Shown here piece by piece: positions 56,038 to 64,000 of a stretch of DNA of 64,000 nucleotides. Origin of the DNA: Mycobacterium sp. OAS707 (GTDB lineage: Bacteria; Actinomycetota; Actinomycetes; Mycobacteriales; Mycobacteriaceae); NCBI RefSeq assembly GCF_014873705.1, contig NZ_JADBDS010000002.1:682001-746000 (forward strand), written 5' to 3'. Position numbers and translations under genes: made by a program. Each line of letters begins with the position of its first letter. The stretch's first letter is position 1. The notes beneath the pieces were generated by a model, which had not been told where the DNA came from, made no database searches, and saw only the letters and a list, made by a program, of their open reading frames with translations.

Positions 56038-58827
56038 TTGACCACCGAGTTCGTGCGCCAAGACCTGGCCCAAAACTCCAGCACCGCAGCCGAACCCGAT
56101 CGGGTTCGGGTGATTCGGGAAGGCGTCGCATCATATCTGCCCGACATCGATCCGGAAGAGACCGCCGAATGGCTCGAGTCGTTCGACGAATTGCTCGAAC
56201 GGTCGGGCCCGGCGCGGGCGCGCTATCTGATGTTGCGGTTGCTGGAACGCTCTGGCGAACAGCGGGTGGCCATCCCCGCCCTGACGTCCACCGACTATGT
56301 GAACACCATCCCGACCGAACTCGAGCCGTGGTTTCCCGGCGATGAAGACGTCGAGCGCCGCTACCGGGCATGGATCCGATGGAACGCCGCGATCATGGTG
56401 CACCGGGCGCAACGCCCGGGAGTCGGTGTGGGAGGCCATATTTCGACGTACGCGTCGTCGGCGGCGCTGTACGAGGTCGGTTTCAACCACTTCTTCCGCG
56501 GTAAGGCCCACCCGGGCGGCGGCGATCAGGTGTTCATCCAGGGCCACGCCTCGCCCGGCGTCTACGCGCGCGCGTTTCTCGAGGGCCGGCTAACCGCTGA
56601 CCAACTCGACGGCTTCCGCCAGGAGCACAGCCACCCCGGCGGCGGACTGCCGTCGTATCCGCACCCGCGGCTGATGCCGGACTTCTGGGAGTTCCCGACG
56701 GTGTCGATGGGCCTTGGCCCGATGAACGCGATCTACCAGGCACGGTTCAACCACTATCTGCATGACCGCGGCATCAAGGACACCTCCGACCAGCACGTGT
56801 GGGCATTCCTCGGCGACGGTGAGATGGACGAGCCGGAGAGCCGCGGGCTGATCCAGGTCGCAGCCAACGAGGGCCTGGACAACCTGACCTTCGTGATCAA
56901 CTGCAATCTGCAGCGCCTCGACGGCCCGGTCCGCGGCAACGGCAAGATCATCCAGGAGCTGGAGTCCTTCTTCCGGGGCGCTGGCTGGAACGTGATCAAG
57001 GTGGTGTGGGGACGCGAATGGGACACGCTGCTGCATGCCGACCGCGACGGCGCACTGGTCAACCTGATGAACACCACCCCCGACGGTGACTACCAGACCT
57101 ACAAGGCCAACGACGGCGCTTATGTCCGCGACCACTTCTTCGGCCGCGATCCGCGCACCAAGGCGTTGGTCGAGAAGATGTCGGACAGCGAGATCTGGAA
57201 TCTCAAGCGCGGCGGGCACGACTACCGCAAGGTGTATGCGGCCTACCGGGCGGCCATCGAGCACACGGGCCAGCCGACGGTGATCCTGGCCAAGACCATC
57301 AAGGGCTACTCACTCGGCGCGCACTTCCAGGGCCGCAACGCGACGCATCAGATGAAAAAGCTTGCGATAGAAGACCTCAAGTTCTTCCGCGACGCGATCC
57401 GCATCCCGGTCAGCGACGAGGAAATCGAGAAGAACCCCTATCTGCCGCCCTACTACCACCCAGGGCCCGAAGCTCCCGAGATTCGGTACATGCTCGAAAG
57501 GCGCCGTGCGCTGGGAGGTTTCGTACCCGAGCGCCGCACCAAGTCCAAGGCGCTGACGCTTCCCGGCCGCGACACCTACAAGGCGCTGAAAAAGGGTTCG
57601 GGCAACCAGGAGGTCGCCACCACGATGGCGACGGTTCGCACATTCAAGGAACTGTTGCGGGACAAGGAAATTGGCAAGCGAATCGTGCCGATCATTCCCG
57701 ACGAAGCCCGCACGTTCGGCATGGACTCATGGTTCCCGAGCCTGAAGATCTACAACCGCAACGGCCAGCTCTACACCAGCGTGGATGCCGAATTGATGTT
57801 GGCGTACAAGGAAAGTGAAATCGGCCAGATCCTGCACGAAGGGATCAACGAGGCGGGCTCCACGGCGTCGTTCACCGCGGTCGGCACTTCTTACGCCACG
57901 CACAACGAGCCGATGATCCCGGTCTACATCTTCTATTCGATGTTCGGCTTCCAGCGCACCGGCGACGGATTCTGGGCGGCCGCCGACCAGATGGCCCGCG
58001 GCTTCGTCCTCGGCGCCACCGCGGGCCGCACCACGCTGACCGGCGAAGGCCTGCAGCATGCCGACGGCCACTCGCTGCTGCTCGCCGCGACCAATCCGGC
58101 AGTGGTGGCCTACGACCCGGCGTTCGCCTACGAGATCGCCTACATCGTGGAAAGCGGCCTGCACCGCATGTACGGCGAGAACCCGGAGAACGTCTACTTC
58201 TATATGACGATCTACAACGAGCCCTACGTGCAGCCCGCCGAGCCCGAGGGAATCGACGTGGAAGCGCTGCTGCGCGGCATCTACCTCTACCGCAAGGCGC
58301 CGGAGAAGCGCACGCACGTCGCGCAGATCCTCACGTCGGGTGTCGCCATGCCCGAGGCGGTTCGGGCGGCCGAACTGCTCGCCGACGAGTGGGACGTCGC
58401 CGCCGACGTCTGGTCGGTGACCAGCTGGGGCGAGCTCAACCGCGACGGTGTGGCCATAGAGAAGGAACGGCTGCGCCACCCCGAGCGTCCGCCGGGCACG
58501 CCGTTCGTCACCCAGGCCCTGGCCGAGGCGGCGGGGCCGGTGGTCGCGGTGTCCGACTGGATGCGGGCGGTGCCCGAGCAGATCAGGCCGTGGGTGCCGG
58601 GCACCTACATCACGCTTGGCGCAGACGGCTTCGGGTTCTCCGACACTCGCCCGGCGGCGCGGCGGTACTTCAACACCGATGCCGAGTCGGTCGTCGTCGG
58701 CGTGCTCGAGGGCCTCGCGCGCGACGGGAACATCGACGAGTCGGTCGCGGTCGAGGCCGCGCGCAAATACAAGATCGACGATGTGATGGCTGCGGGCGTC
58801 TCGTACAAGGACACCGGCAGCGCCTAG
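56038..58827 (+). CDS. aceE: Pyruvate dehydrogenase E1 component, homodimeric type
   Basis: 929 residues, as in Rv2241. The start is TTG at 56038, which has AAGGAG six bases before it and gives MTTEFVRQD, so an unusual start codon is well supported. Thiamine diphosphate site: [10 protein letters not shown] near 259 through [10 protein letters not shown]; other blocks [16 protein letters not shown] and [11 protein letters not shown]. Decarboxylates pyruvate and acetylates the lipoyl arms of DlaT encoded at 5 kb. Stands alone before mabR. Confidence 0.96.
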   Translation: MTTEFVRQDLAQNSSTAAEPDRVRVIREGVASYLPDIDPEETAEWLESFDELLERSGPARARYLMLRLLERSGEQRVAIPALTSTDYVNTIPTELEPWFPGDEDVERRYRAWIRWNAAIMVHRAQRPGVGVGGHISTYASSAALYEVGFNHFFRGKAHPGGGDQVFIQGHASPGVYARAFLEGRLTADQLDGFRQEHSHPGGGLPSYPHPRLMPDFWEFPTVSMGLGPMNAIYQARFNHYLHDRGIKDTSDQHVWAFLGDGEMDEPESRGLIQVAANEGLDNLTFVINCNLQRLDGPVRGNGKIIQELESFFRGAGWNVIKVVWGREWDTLLHADRDGALVNLMNTTPDGDYQTYKANDGAYVRDHFFGRDPRTKALVEKMSDSEIWNLKRGGHDYRKVYAAYRAAIEHTGQPTVILAKTIKGYSLGAHFQGRNATHQMKKLAIEDLKFFRDAIRIPVSDEEIEKNPYLPPYYHPGPEAPEIRYMLERRRALGGFVPERRTKSKALTLPGRDTYKALKKGSGNQEVATTMATVRTFKELLRDKEIGKRIVPIIPDEARTFGMDSWFPSLKIYNRNGQLYTSVDAELMLAYKESEIGQILHEGINEAGSTASFTAVGTSYATHNEPMIPVYIFYSMFGFQRTGDGFWAAADQMARGFVLGATAGRTTLTGEGLQHADGHSLLLAATNPAVVAYDPAFAYEIAYIVESGLHRMYGENPENVYFYMTIYNEPYVQPAEPEGIDVEALLRGIYLYRKAPEKRTHVAQILTSGVAMPEAVRAAELLADEWDVAADVWSVTSWGELNRDGVAIEKERLRHPERPPGTPFVTQALAEAAGPVVAVSDWMRAVPEQIRPWVPGTYITLGADGFGFSDTRPAARRYFNTDAESVVVGVLEGLARDGNIDESVAVEAARKYKIDDVMAAGVSYKDTGSA

Positions 58828-58866
58828 TTGGAGGTTTCCTCCAGAAGAGTCGCGTAGCCTTTGGGG

Positions 58867-60153
58867 ATGGCCGACAATCGGTTCATCCCGCCGAAGTCCA
58901 CGATCGAGGTGCTGGAGACGGTGCCCGACACCGTGCTGCGCCGGCTCAAGCAGTACTCCGGCCGGTTGGCGACCGAGGCCGTGCGCGCCATGGAGGAACG
59001 ACTGCCGTACTTCGCCGACCTGGAGGCCTCGCAGCGCGCGAGCGTGCAACTGGTGGTGCAGGCGGCGGTGGTCAACTTCGTCGAGTGGATGCGCAACCCG
59101 CAAAGCAACGTCAGCTACACGGCGCAGGCGTTCGAGGTGGTGCCGCAGGATCTACGGCGACGCGTTGCGCTGCGGCAGTCGGTCGAAATGGTCCGCGTCA
59201 CCATGGAGTACTGCGAGGAAGTGGTGCCGCTGCTTGCGCGCTCCGAGGAGCAGTTGACCGCGCTGACGGCCGGAATCCTGCGCTATAGCAGGGATTTGGC
59301 GTTCGCCGCCGCCATGGCCTACGCCGACCAGGCCGAGGCGCGCGGCGCGTGGGACACCCGGATGGAGGCCAACGTCGTCGACGCGGTGGTCCGCGGGGAC
59401 ACCGGCCCGGAACTGCAGTCGCAGGCCGCCGCGCTGAACTGGGACGCAACCGCGCCCGCGACCGTCATCGTCGGGCTGCCCCAACCCGACCGCGTGGACC
59501 TCACCAGCGATGATGTCCACGACGTCGTCAACCGCAACGGGCGAGCCGCCCTGTCCGACGTGCACGGCACCTGGCTGGTCGCCATCGTGTCGGGCGCGCT
59601 GGCACCGACGGACAAGTTTCTCTCCGAGCTGCTGGGCGTCTTTGCCGACGGTCCGGTGGTGATCGGGCCGACAGCGCCCACGCTGGGCGCCGCTTACATC
59701 AGCGCCACGGAGGCGATCGCGGGGATGAACGCGGTGGCCGGCTGGAGCGGAGCGCCGCGGCCGGTATTGGCACGCGAGTTGCTGCCCGAGCGCGCGTTGT
59801 TGGGCGATGCGACGGCCGTCGCAGCGCTGGAAGCCGAGGTGATGCGCCCGCTGGCCGACGCAGGTCCGGCGCTCACCGAGACGCTTGACGCTTATTTGGA
59901 CTCGGGCGGTGCGATCGAGGCCTGCGCCCGCAAATTGTTCGTTCATCCAAATACCGTGCGCTACCGGCTCAAACGCATCGCCGACTTCACCGGCCGCGAT
60001 CCCACGCTTCCGCGCGACGCGTACGTGCTGCGGGTCGCCGCGACCGTAGGTCGACTGGGCCGGCAGCCATACCACTCCAGCACGCCAAATACCTCGTCAA
60101 GATCGGTTCAGACGACAGGCGCAGCGTGGCAGGGATCACATCGCCCTGCCTGA
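58867..60153 (+). CDS. mabR: MabR, PucR-type regulator of the FAS-II operon
   Basis: 428 residues from the ATG at 58867 (TTG at 58861 is in frame). Conserved N-terminal region (RRLKQYSGRLATEAVRAMEERL), a central GGDEF-like/CdaR region, and the C-terminal HTH_30 domain CARKLFVHPNTVRYRLKRIADFTG. Rv2242/MabR binds before fabD and controls fabD-acpM-kasA-kasB-accD6. The tail is about 25 residues longer than the M. tuberculosis protein (Ser/Thr-rich). A palindrome that could be its operator lies between it and fabD. Confidence 0.9.
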   Translation: MADNRFIPPKSTIEVLETVPDTVLRRLKQYSGRLATEAVRAMEERLPYFADLEASQRASVQLVVQAAVVNFVEWMRNPQSNVSYTAQAFEVVPQDLRRRVALRQSVEMVRVTMEYCEEVVPLLARSEEQLTALTAGILRYSRDLAFAAAMAYADQAEARGAWDTRMEANVVDAVVRGDTGPELQSQAAALNWDATAPATVIVGLPQPDRVDLTSDDVHDVVNRNGRAALSDVHGTWLVAIVSGALAPTDKFLSELLGVFADGPVVIGPTAPTLGAAYISATEAIAGMNAVAGWSGAPRPVLARELLPERALLGDATAVAALEAEVMRPLADAGPALTETLDAYLDSGGAIEACARKLFVHPNTVRYRLKRIADFTGRDPTLPRDAYVLRVAATVGRLGRQPYHSSTPNTSSRSVQTTGAAWQGSHRPA

Positions 60154-60204
60154 ATTGATCGCGGGATGTTGCAGAGCGGTATCGATGGAGTCCCATCACA
60201 TGCC

Positions 60205-60227
60205 TTTTTGTGGGAGTCCCACAAAAA
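60205..60227. promoter_or_regulatory. Palindrome in the fabD promoter, probable MabR operator
   Basis: Arms TTTTTGTGGG (60205-60214) and CCCACAAAAA (60218-60227) are perfect inverted repeats around AGT. It lies 66-88 bases before the fabD GTG. Its place and symmetry fit the MabR-binding inverted repeat (TTTTGT...ACAAAA type) known before fasII genes. Confidence 0.8.
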
Positions 60228-60292
60228 CATAAGACGAGGTTCATAATCTCTTACACCGTGCAAAGTCGTCTTCACAGTGTTCTCTTAGAGAC

Positions 60293-61225
60293 GTGCCTCA
60301 ACAAACTGCGCTTGCCTTGCTTGCGCCCGGCCAGGGCTCCCAGACTCCCGGCATGCTGGCCGCCTGGCTCGAGCTGCCCGGCGCCGCTGAGCGTCTTGCC
60401 GCCTGGTCCGAGATCAGCGGCCTTGACCTGGTTCGCCTTGGCACTACCGCGACCGCCGAGGAGATCACCGACACCGCGGTGACCCAGCCACTCGTGGTGG
60501 CCGCGACGCTGCTGGCGCACGAGGAACTGACCCGGCGCGGGCTGCTCAACGACAGGGACACGGTTGTCGCCGGCCATTCGGTCGGTGAGATCGCCGCTTA
60601 TGCGATCGCCGGCGTGATCTCCGCCGACGATGCGGTCAAGCTGGCCGCCACCCGGGGTTCGGAGATGGCCAAGGCCTGCGCGCTGGAGCCGACGGGCATG
60701 TCCGCGGTGCTCGGGGGCGACGAGGCCGAGGTGCTGGCTCGTCTCGAGGCGCTGGATCTTGTTCCGGCCAACCGCAACGCTGCCGGTCAGATCGTGGCCG
60801 CCGGCGCGCTGTCCGCCCTGGACAAGCTCGCCGAGGATCCGCCCGCGAAGGCCCGCGTCCGCCAGTTGGCCACTGCAGGTGCCTTCCACACGCACTACAT
60901 GGCCTCGGCGACCGAGGGATATGCAAAGGCGGCCGAAGCGGTAACAGCCTCGGAGCCCAACACGACACTTCTGTCGAATGCGGACGGGCAGCCCGTCGCC
61001 TCGGCAGCGGACGCGATGACCAAGCTGGTGGCACAGCTGACCCGCCCCGTGCGGTGGGACCTGTGCACCGAGTACCTGCGCGGCGACGCGGAGGTCCGAG
61101 TGTCGGCGATCGTCGAGTTCCCGCCGGCGGGGACGTTGGCAGGCATCGCCAAACGTGAACTTCGGGGGGTACCGACGCACGCCGTCAAGTCCCCCGCTGA
61201 TCTGGACGGGCTAGCAGAGCTCTGA
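60293..61225 (+). CDS. fabD: Malonyl-CoA:ACP transacylase
   Basis: Loads malonate on AcpM for FAS-II. 310 residues, GTG start. Catalytic Ser96 in AGHSVGEIA and His199 in GAFHTHYM; LLAPGQGSQTPGM near the start is the oxyanion loop with Gln. RHGE-type Arg for malonate binding is in KLAATRGSEMA. First gene of the FAS-II operon. Confidence 0.95.
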   Translation: MPQQTALALLAPGQGSQTPGMLAAWLELPGAAERLAAWSEISGLDLVRLGTTATAEEITDTAVTQPLVVAATLLAHEELTRRGLLNDRDTVVAGHSVGEIAAYAIAGVISADDAVKLAATRGSEMAKACALEPTGMSAVLGGDEAEVLARLEALDLVPANRNAAGQIVAAGALSALDKLAEDPPAKARVRQLATAGAFHTHYMASATEGYAKAAEAVTASEPNTTLLSNADGQPVASAADAMTKLVAQLTRPVRWDLCTEYLRGDAEVRVSAIVEFPPAGTLAGIAKRELRGVPTHAVKSPADLDGLAEL

Positions 61226-61287
61226 CCAGTACAACGAAATAGAGATCGTTAATTCCAGCAGTAACAACCCAATTAGAAGGAGCCATC

Positions 61288-61587
61288 GTGGCCACCACCC
61301 AGGAAGAAATCATCGCCGGCATCGCCGAGATCATCGAAGAGGTCACCGGTATCGAGCCGTCTGAGGTCACCCCGGAGAAGTCGTTCGTCGACGATCTGGA
61401 CATCGACTCGCTGTCGATGGTGGAGATCGCGGTGCAGACCGAGGACAAGTACGGCGTGAAGATCCCCGACGAGGACCTCGCCGGCCTGCGCACTGTCGGT
61501 GACGTCGTCGCCTACATCCAGAAGCTCGAGGAAGAGAACCCCGAGGCCGCTGCGGCAATTCGGGCGCAGATCGCGGAGACCAAGTGA
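61288..61587 (+). CDS. acpM: Meromycolate extension acyl carrier protein
   Basis: 99 residues with an extended C-terminus typical of AcpM. Phosphopantetheine attachment Ser41 in [12 protein letters not shown] start behind AGAAGGAG (61275-61282). The stop overlaps the kasA GTG by four bases. Confidence 0.97.
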   Translation: MATTQEEIIAGIAEIIEEVTGIEPSEVTPEKSFVDDLDIDSLSMVEIAVQTEDKYGVKIPDEDLAGLRTVGDVVAYIQKLEEENPEAAAAIRAQIAETK

Positions 61588-62834
61588 CCAAGCCTTCCAC
61601 TGCTAACGGCGGCTTCCCCAGTGTTGTAGTGACCGCCGTCACGGCAACGACTTCGATCTCTGGGGACATCGAGAGCACGTGGAAGGGCTTGTTGGCCGGC
61701 GAGAGCGGCATCCACGTACTCGAGGACGATTTCGTCACCAAGTGGGATCTGCCGGTCCGCATCGGCGGTCACCTCAAGGATCCGGTCGACGACCACATGG
61801 GCCGGCTGGACATGCGACGGATGTCGTATGTCCAGCGCATGGCCAAGCTGCTGAGCGGCCAACTGTGGGAGACCGCGGGTGCCCCCGAGGTCGACCCCGA
61901 CCGCTTCGCAGTGGTCATCGGCACGGGTCTTGGCGGCGGCGAGAAGATCGTCGAAACCTACGACGCGATGAACGAGGGCGGGCCCCGCAAGGTGTCCCCG
62001 CTGGCTGTTCAGATGATCATGCCCAACGGGGCGGCAGCGGTGGTGGGCCTTCAGCTGGGGGCCCGCGCCGGCGTCATCACCCCGGTGTCGGCCTGCTCGT
62101 CGGGTTCGGAAGCCATCGCCCACGCGTGGCGCCAGATCGTCATGGGTGACGCCGACTTCGCCGTCTGCGGCGGCGTGGAAGGCGGCATCGAGGCGTTGCC
62201 GATCGCGACGTTCTCGATGATGCGCGCCATGTCGACGCGAAACGACGACCCCGAAGGCGCGTCGCGGCCGTTCGACAAGAACCGCGACGGCTTCGTGTTC
62301 GGCGAGGCGGGCGCAATGCTGGTCATCGAGACCGAGGAGCACGCCAAGGCGCGCGGCGCCAAGCCGCTGGCCAGGCTGCTGGGTGCGGGCATCACGTCCG
62401 ACGCGTTCCACATGGTGGCTCCGGCCGCCGACGGCGTGCGGGCGGGTCACGCAATGAAGCGTGCGATGGAAACGGCGGGGCTGGAGCCGAAGGACATCAG
62501 CCACGTCAACGCCCACGCGACCGCTACCCCGATCGGTGACACGGCCGAGGCGAACGCTCTGCGGGTCGCCGGTGTGGAGCACGCCGCGGTGTACGCCCCG
62601 AAGGGTGCGCTTGGCCACTCCATCGGTGCGGTCGGTGCGCTCGAGTCGGTGCTGACGGTGCTCGCGCTGCGCGACGGCGTCATTCCGCCGACACTGAACT
62701 ATGAGACGCCCGACCCCGAGATCGATCTCGATGTCGTTGCGGGTGAGCCTCGTTATGGCGAATACCAGTACGCCATCAACAACTCGTTCGGCTTCGGTGG
62801 CCACAATGTCGCCCTGGCGTTCGGTCGGTACTAG
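61584..62834 (+). CDS. kasA: 3-oxoacyl-ACP synthase KasA
   Basis: Elongates acyl-AcpM in meromycolate synthesis; isoniazid-pathway and thiolactomycin target family. 416 residues, GTG start overlapping acpM stop. Catalytic Cys171 in VSACSSGSE, then His in [11 protein letters not shown] and the [10 protein letters not shown] block; Lys in PKGALGHS. All of the Cys-His-His-Lys set is present. Confidence 0.97.
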   Translation: MTKPSTANGGFPSVVVTAVTATTSISGDIESTWKGLLAGESGIHVLEDDFVTKWDLPVRIGGHLKDPVDDHMGRLDMRRMSYVQRMAKLLSGQLWETAGAPEVDPDRFAVVIGTGLGGGEKIVETYDAMNEGGPRKVSPLAVQMIMPNGAAAVVGLQLGARAGVITPVSACSSGSEAIAHAWRQIVMGDADFAVCGGVEGGIEALPIATFSMMRAMSTRNDDPEGASRPFDKNRDGFVFGEAGAMLVIETEEHAKARGAKPLARLLGAGITSDAFHMVAPAADGVRAGHAMKRAMETAGLEPKDISHVNAHATATPIGDTAEANALRVAGVEHAAVYAPKGALGHSIGAVGALESVLTVLALRDGVIPPTLNYETPDPEIDLDVVAGEPRYGEYQYAINNSFGFGGHNVALAFGRY

Positions 62835-62858
62835 GCGAGAGGAACGTTCGGCACAGTA

Positions 62859-64000
62859 ATGGGAGGACGAACTCAGCTTTCCACGGGGAACGGTTTCCCC
62901 AATGTGGTTGTCACTGGCATGGCCATGACGACCGCATTGGCGACCGACGCCGAAAGCACGTGGCAGAAGCTGCTGGACGGCCAAAGCGGTATTCGCAAAC
63001 TCGAGGATCCGTTTGTCGAGCAGTACAACCTTCCGGTCCGGATAGGTGGCCATCTTCTCGAGGATTTCGACGGCGAGCTCAGCCGAGTTGAGCTGCGTCG
63101 GTTGTCGTACCTACAGAAGATGTCCACCGTTCTGGGACGACGGGCCTGGCAGCACGCAGGTGCGCCCGAGGTGGACACCCGCCGCTTGATGGTGTCCATC
63201 GGCACTGGCCTTGGTTCGGCCGAGGAATTGGTCTTCGCGTACGACGATATGCGCGCGAAGGGCATGCGAGCCGTGTCCCCGTTGGCCGTGCAGAAGTACA
63301 TGCCGAACTCGCCCGCGGCCGCAGTCGGCCTCGAGCGGGCAGCCAAAGCCGGTGTCATCACGCCGGTTTCGGCGTGCGCATCGGGCTCCGAAGGCATCGC
63401 ACACGCGTGGCAACAGATCGTGCTCGGCGAAGCCGACATCGCGATCTGCGGCGGCGTGGAATCGAAGATCGAGGCGGTGCCGATCGCCGGCTTCGCTCAG
63501 ATGCGAATCGTGTTGTCCACCACCAACGATGACCCGGCAGGCGCGTGCCGACCGTTCGACAAGGACCGCAACGGGTTCGTGTTCGGTGAGGGCGGTGCGC
63601 TCATGGTCATCGAGACCGAAGAGCACGCCAAAGCACGCGGCGCGAACATCCTGGCACGCCTGATGGGTGCCAGCGTCACGTCGGACGGCTACCACATGGT
63701 GGCGCCCGACCCCAACGGTGAGCAGGCCGGGCACGCGATGTCGCGTGCTATCCAGCTCGCGGGCCTAAAGCCCACTGACATCGACCACGTCAACGCACAC
63801 GCGACCGGCACCTCGGTCGGCGACGTGGCCGAATCGCATGCGATCAACAACGCGATGGGCGGCCACAAGCCTGCGGTGTACGCACCGAAGTCCGCGCTCG
63901 GCCATTCGGTCGGCGCGGTGGGCGCCGTCGAGTCCATCCTGACTGTGCTGGCGTTGAAGAACGGGGTCATCCCGCCGACGCTGAACCTGAAGAATCTCGA
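62859..64000 (+). CDS. kasB: 3-oxoacyl-ACP synthase KasB (runs off the right edge)
   Basis: ATG at 62859, 24 bases after the kasA stop; 380 codons lie in the window with no stop. Cys173 in VSACASGSE, His in [11 protein letters not shown] and the Lys in PKSALGHS are present; the last His block is outside the window. Differs from KasA throughout ([14 protein letters not shown] versus [14 protein letters not shown]), and extends mycolates to full length in mycobacteria. Confidence 0.95.
   Translation, partial: MGGRTQLSTGNGFPNVVVTGMAMTTALATDAESTWQKLLDGQSGIRKLEDPFVEQYNLPVRIGGHLLEDFDGELSRVELRRLSYLQKMSTVLGRRAWQHAGAPEVDTRRLMVSIGTGLGSAEELVFAYDDMRAKGMRAVSPLAVQKYMPNSPAAAVGLERAAKAGVITPVSACASGSEGIAHAWQQIVLGEADIAICGGVESKIEAVPIAGFAQMRIVLSTTNDDPAGACRPFDKDRNGFVFGEGGALMVIETEEHAKARGANILARLMGASVTSDGYHMVAPDPNGEQAGHAMSRAIQLAGLKPTDIDHVNAHATGTSVGDVAESHAINNAMGGHKPAVYAPKSALGHSVGAVGAVESILTVLALKNGVIPPTLNLKNL

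Overview
The window is high-GC actinobacterial DNA whose gene order follows, almost gene for gene, the Mycobacterium tuberculosis Rv2211c-Rv2246 block (gcvT, adenylate cyclase, pepB, ephD, dlaT, lipB-lipA, glnA1, glnE, glnA2, panB, rnpB, the Rv2228c-Rv2231c cluster, ptkA-ptpA, ahpE, aceE, mabR, fabD-acpM-kasA-kasB). Accessory genes absent from that block in M. tuberculosis (wax ester synthase, carboxylase/DUF1989 operon, HelR helicase, alkylation-repair operon, glycoside hydrolase, 13E12 gene) point to an environmental, probably rapidly growing Mycobacterium (Mycolicibacterium-type). Species cannot be fixed from this window.

Layout. 1-10.7 kb: gcvT fragment, class III cyclase, leucyl aminopeptidase, EphD fusion, then lipoate-dependent metabolism: dlaT (two lipoyl domains), an epimerase-like gene and the lipB-lipA pair that makes lipoate. 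10.7-21 kb: nitrogen block with glnA1 behind a complete GlnR-type box and a strong terminator, then DoxX, a cadherin-like/YVTN propeller protein, an F420-type oxidoreductase and thioesterase coupled to glnE (adenylyltransferase acting on GlnA1), and glnA2. 21-28.6 kb: two paralogous cell-envelope proteases around a GNAT gene, a WS/DGAT acyltransferase, panB, and a TetR/enoyl-CoA hydratase pair. 28.6-32.5 kb: a small membrane protein and a tightly coupled three-gene operon (two DUF1989 urea-amidolyase-associated proteins plus a carboxyltransferase-only urea/guanidine carboxylase piece) behind a GlnR-type box flanked by two palindromes.

32.5-43.3 kb: CYTH/CHAD protein, rnpB, AraC/VOC/isoprenylcysteine-methyltransferase-type genes, a 13E12-family HNH gene, a HelR-type RNA polymerase helicase with a rifamycin-associated element upstream, an ogt/2OG-oxygenase/Ada-like alkylation-repair operon, and a methyltransferase/thioredoxin-reductase-like pair divergent from an XRE-cupin regulator. 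43.3-50.2 kb: RNase H/phosphatase, zinc-ribbon coiled coil, NIF3-like, a short remnant of the cobC-type aminotransferase, then ptkA-ptpA-SURF1, cobD and a DUF2236 gene. 50.2-55.9 kb: secreted glycoside hydrolase with Thr/Ser-rich tail, VOC protein, cutinase, and a 714-bp segment bounded by a 44-bp duplication of the tRNA-Val 3' half, carrying one secreted-protein gene. 55.9-64 kb: aceE (E1 of pyruvate dehydrogenase, partner of DlaT), then MabR and the FAS-II operon fabD-acpM-kasA-kasB, which runs off the window end.

Themes: lipoylated dehydrogenase assembly (lipB, lipA, dlaT, aceE), nitrogen control (GlnR boxes, glnA1, glnE, urea/guanidine operon), envelope lipid synthesis (FAS-II, ephD, WS/DGAT, cutinase) and stress or drug response (HelR, alkylation repair, ahpE).
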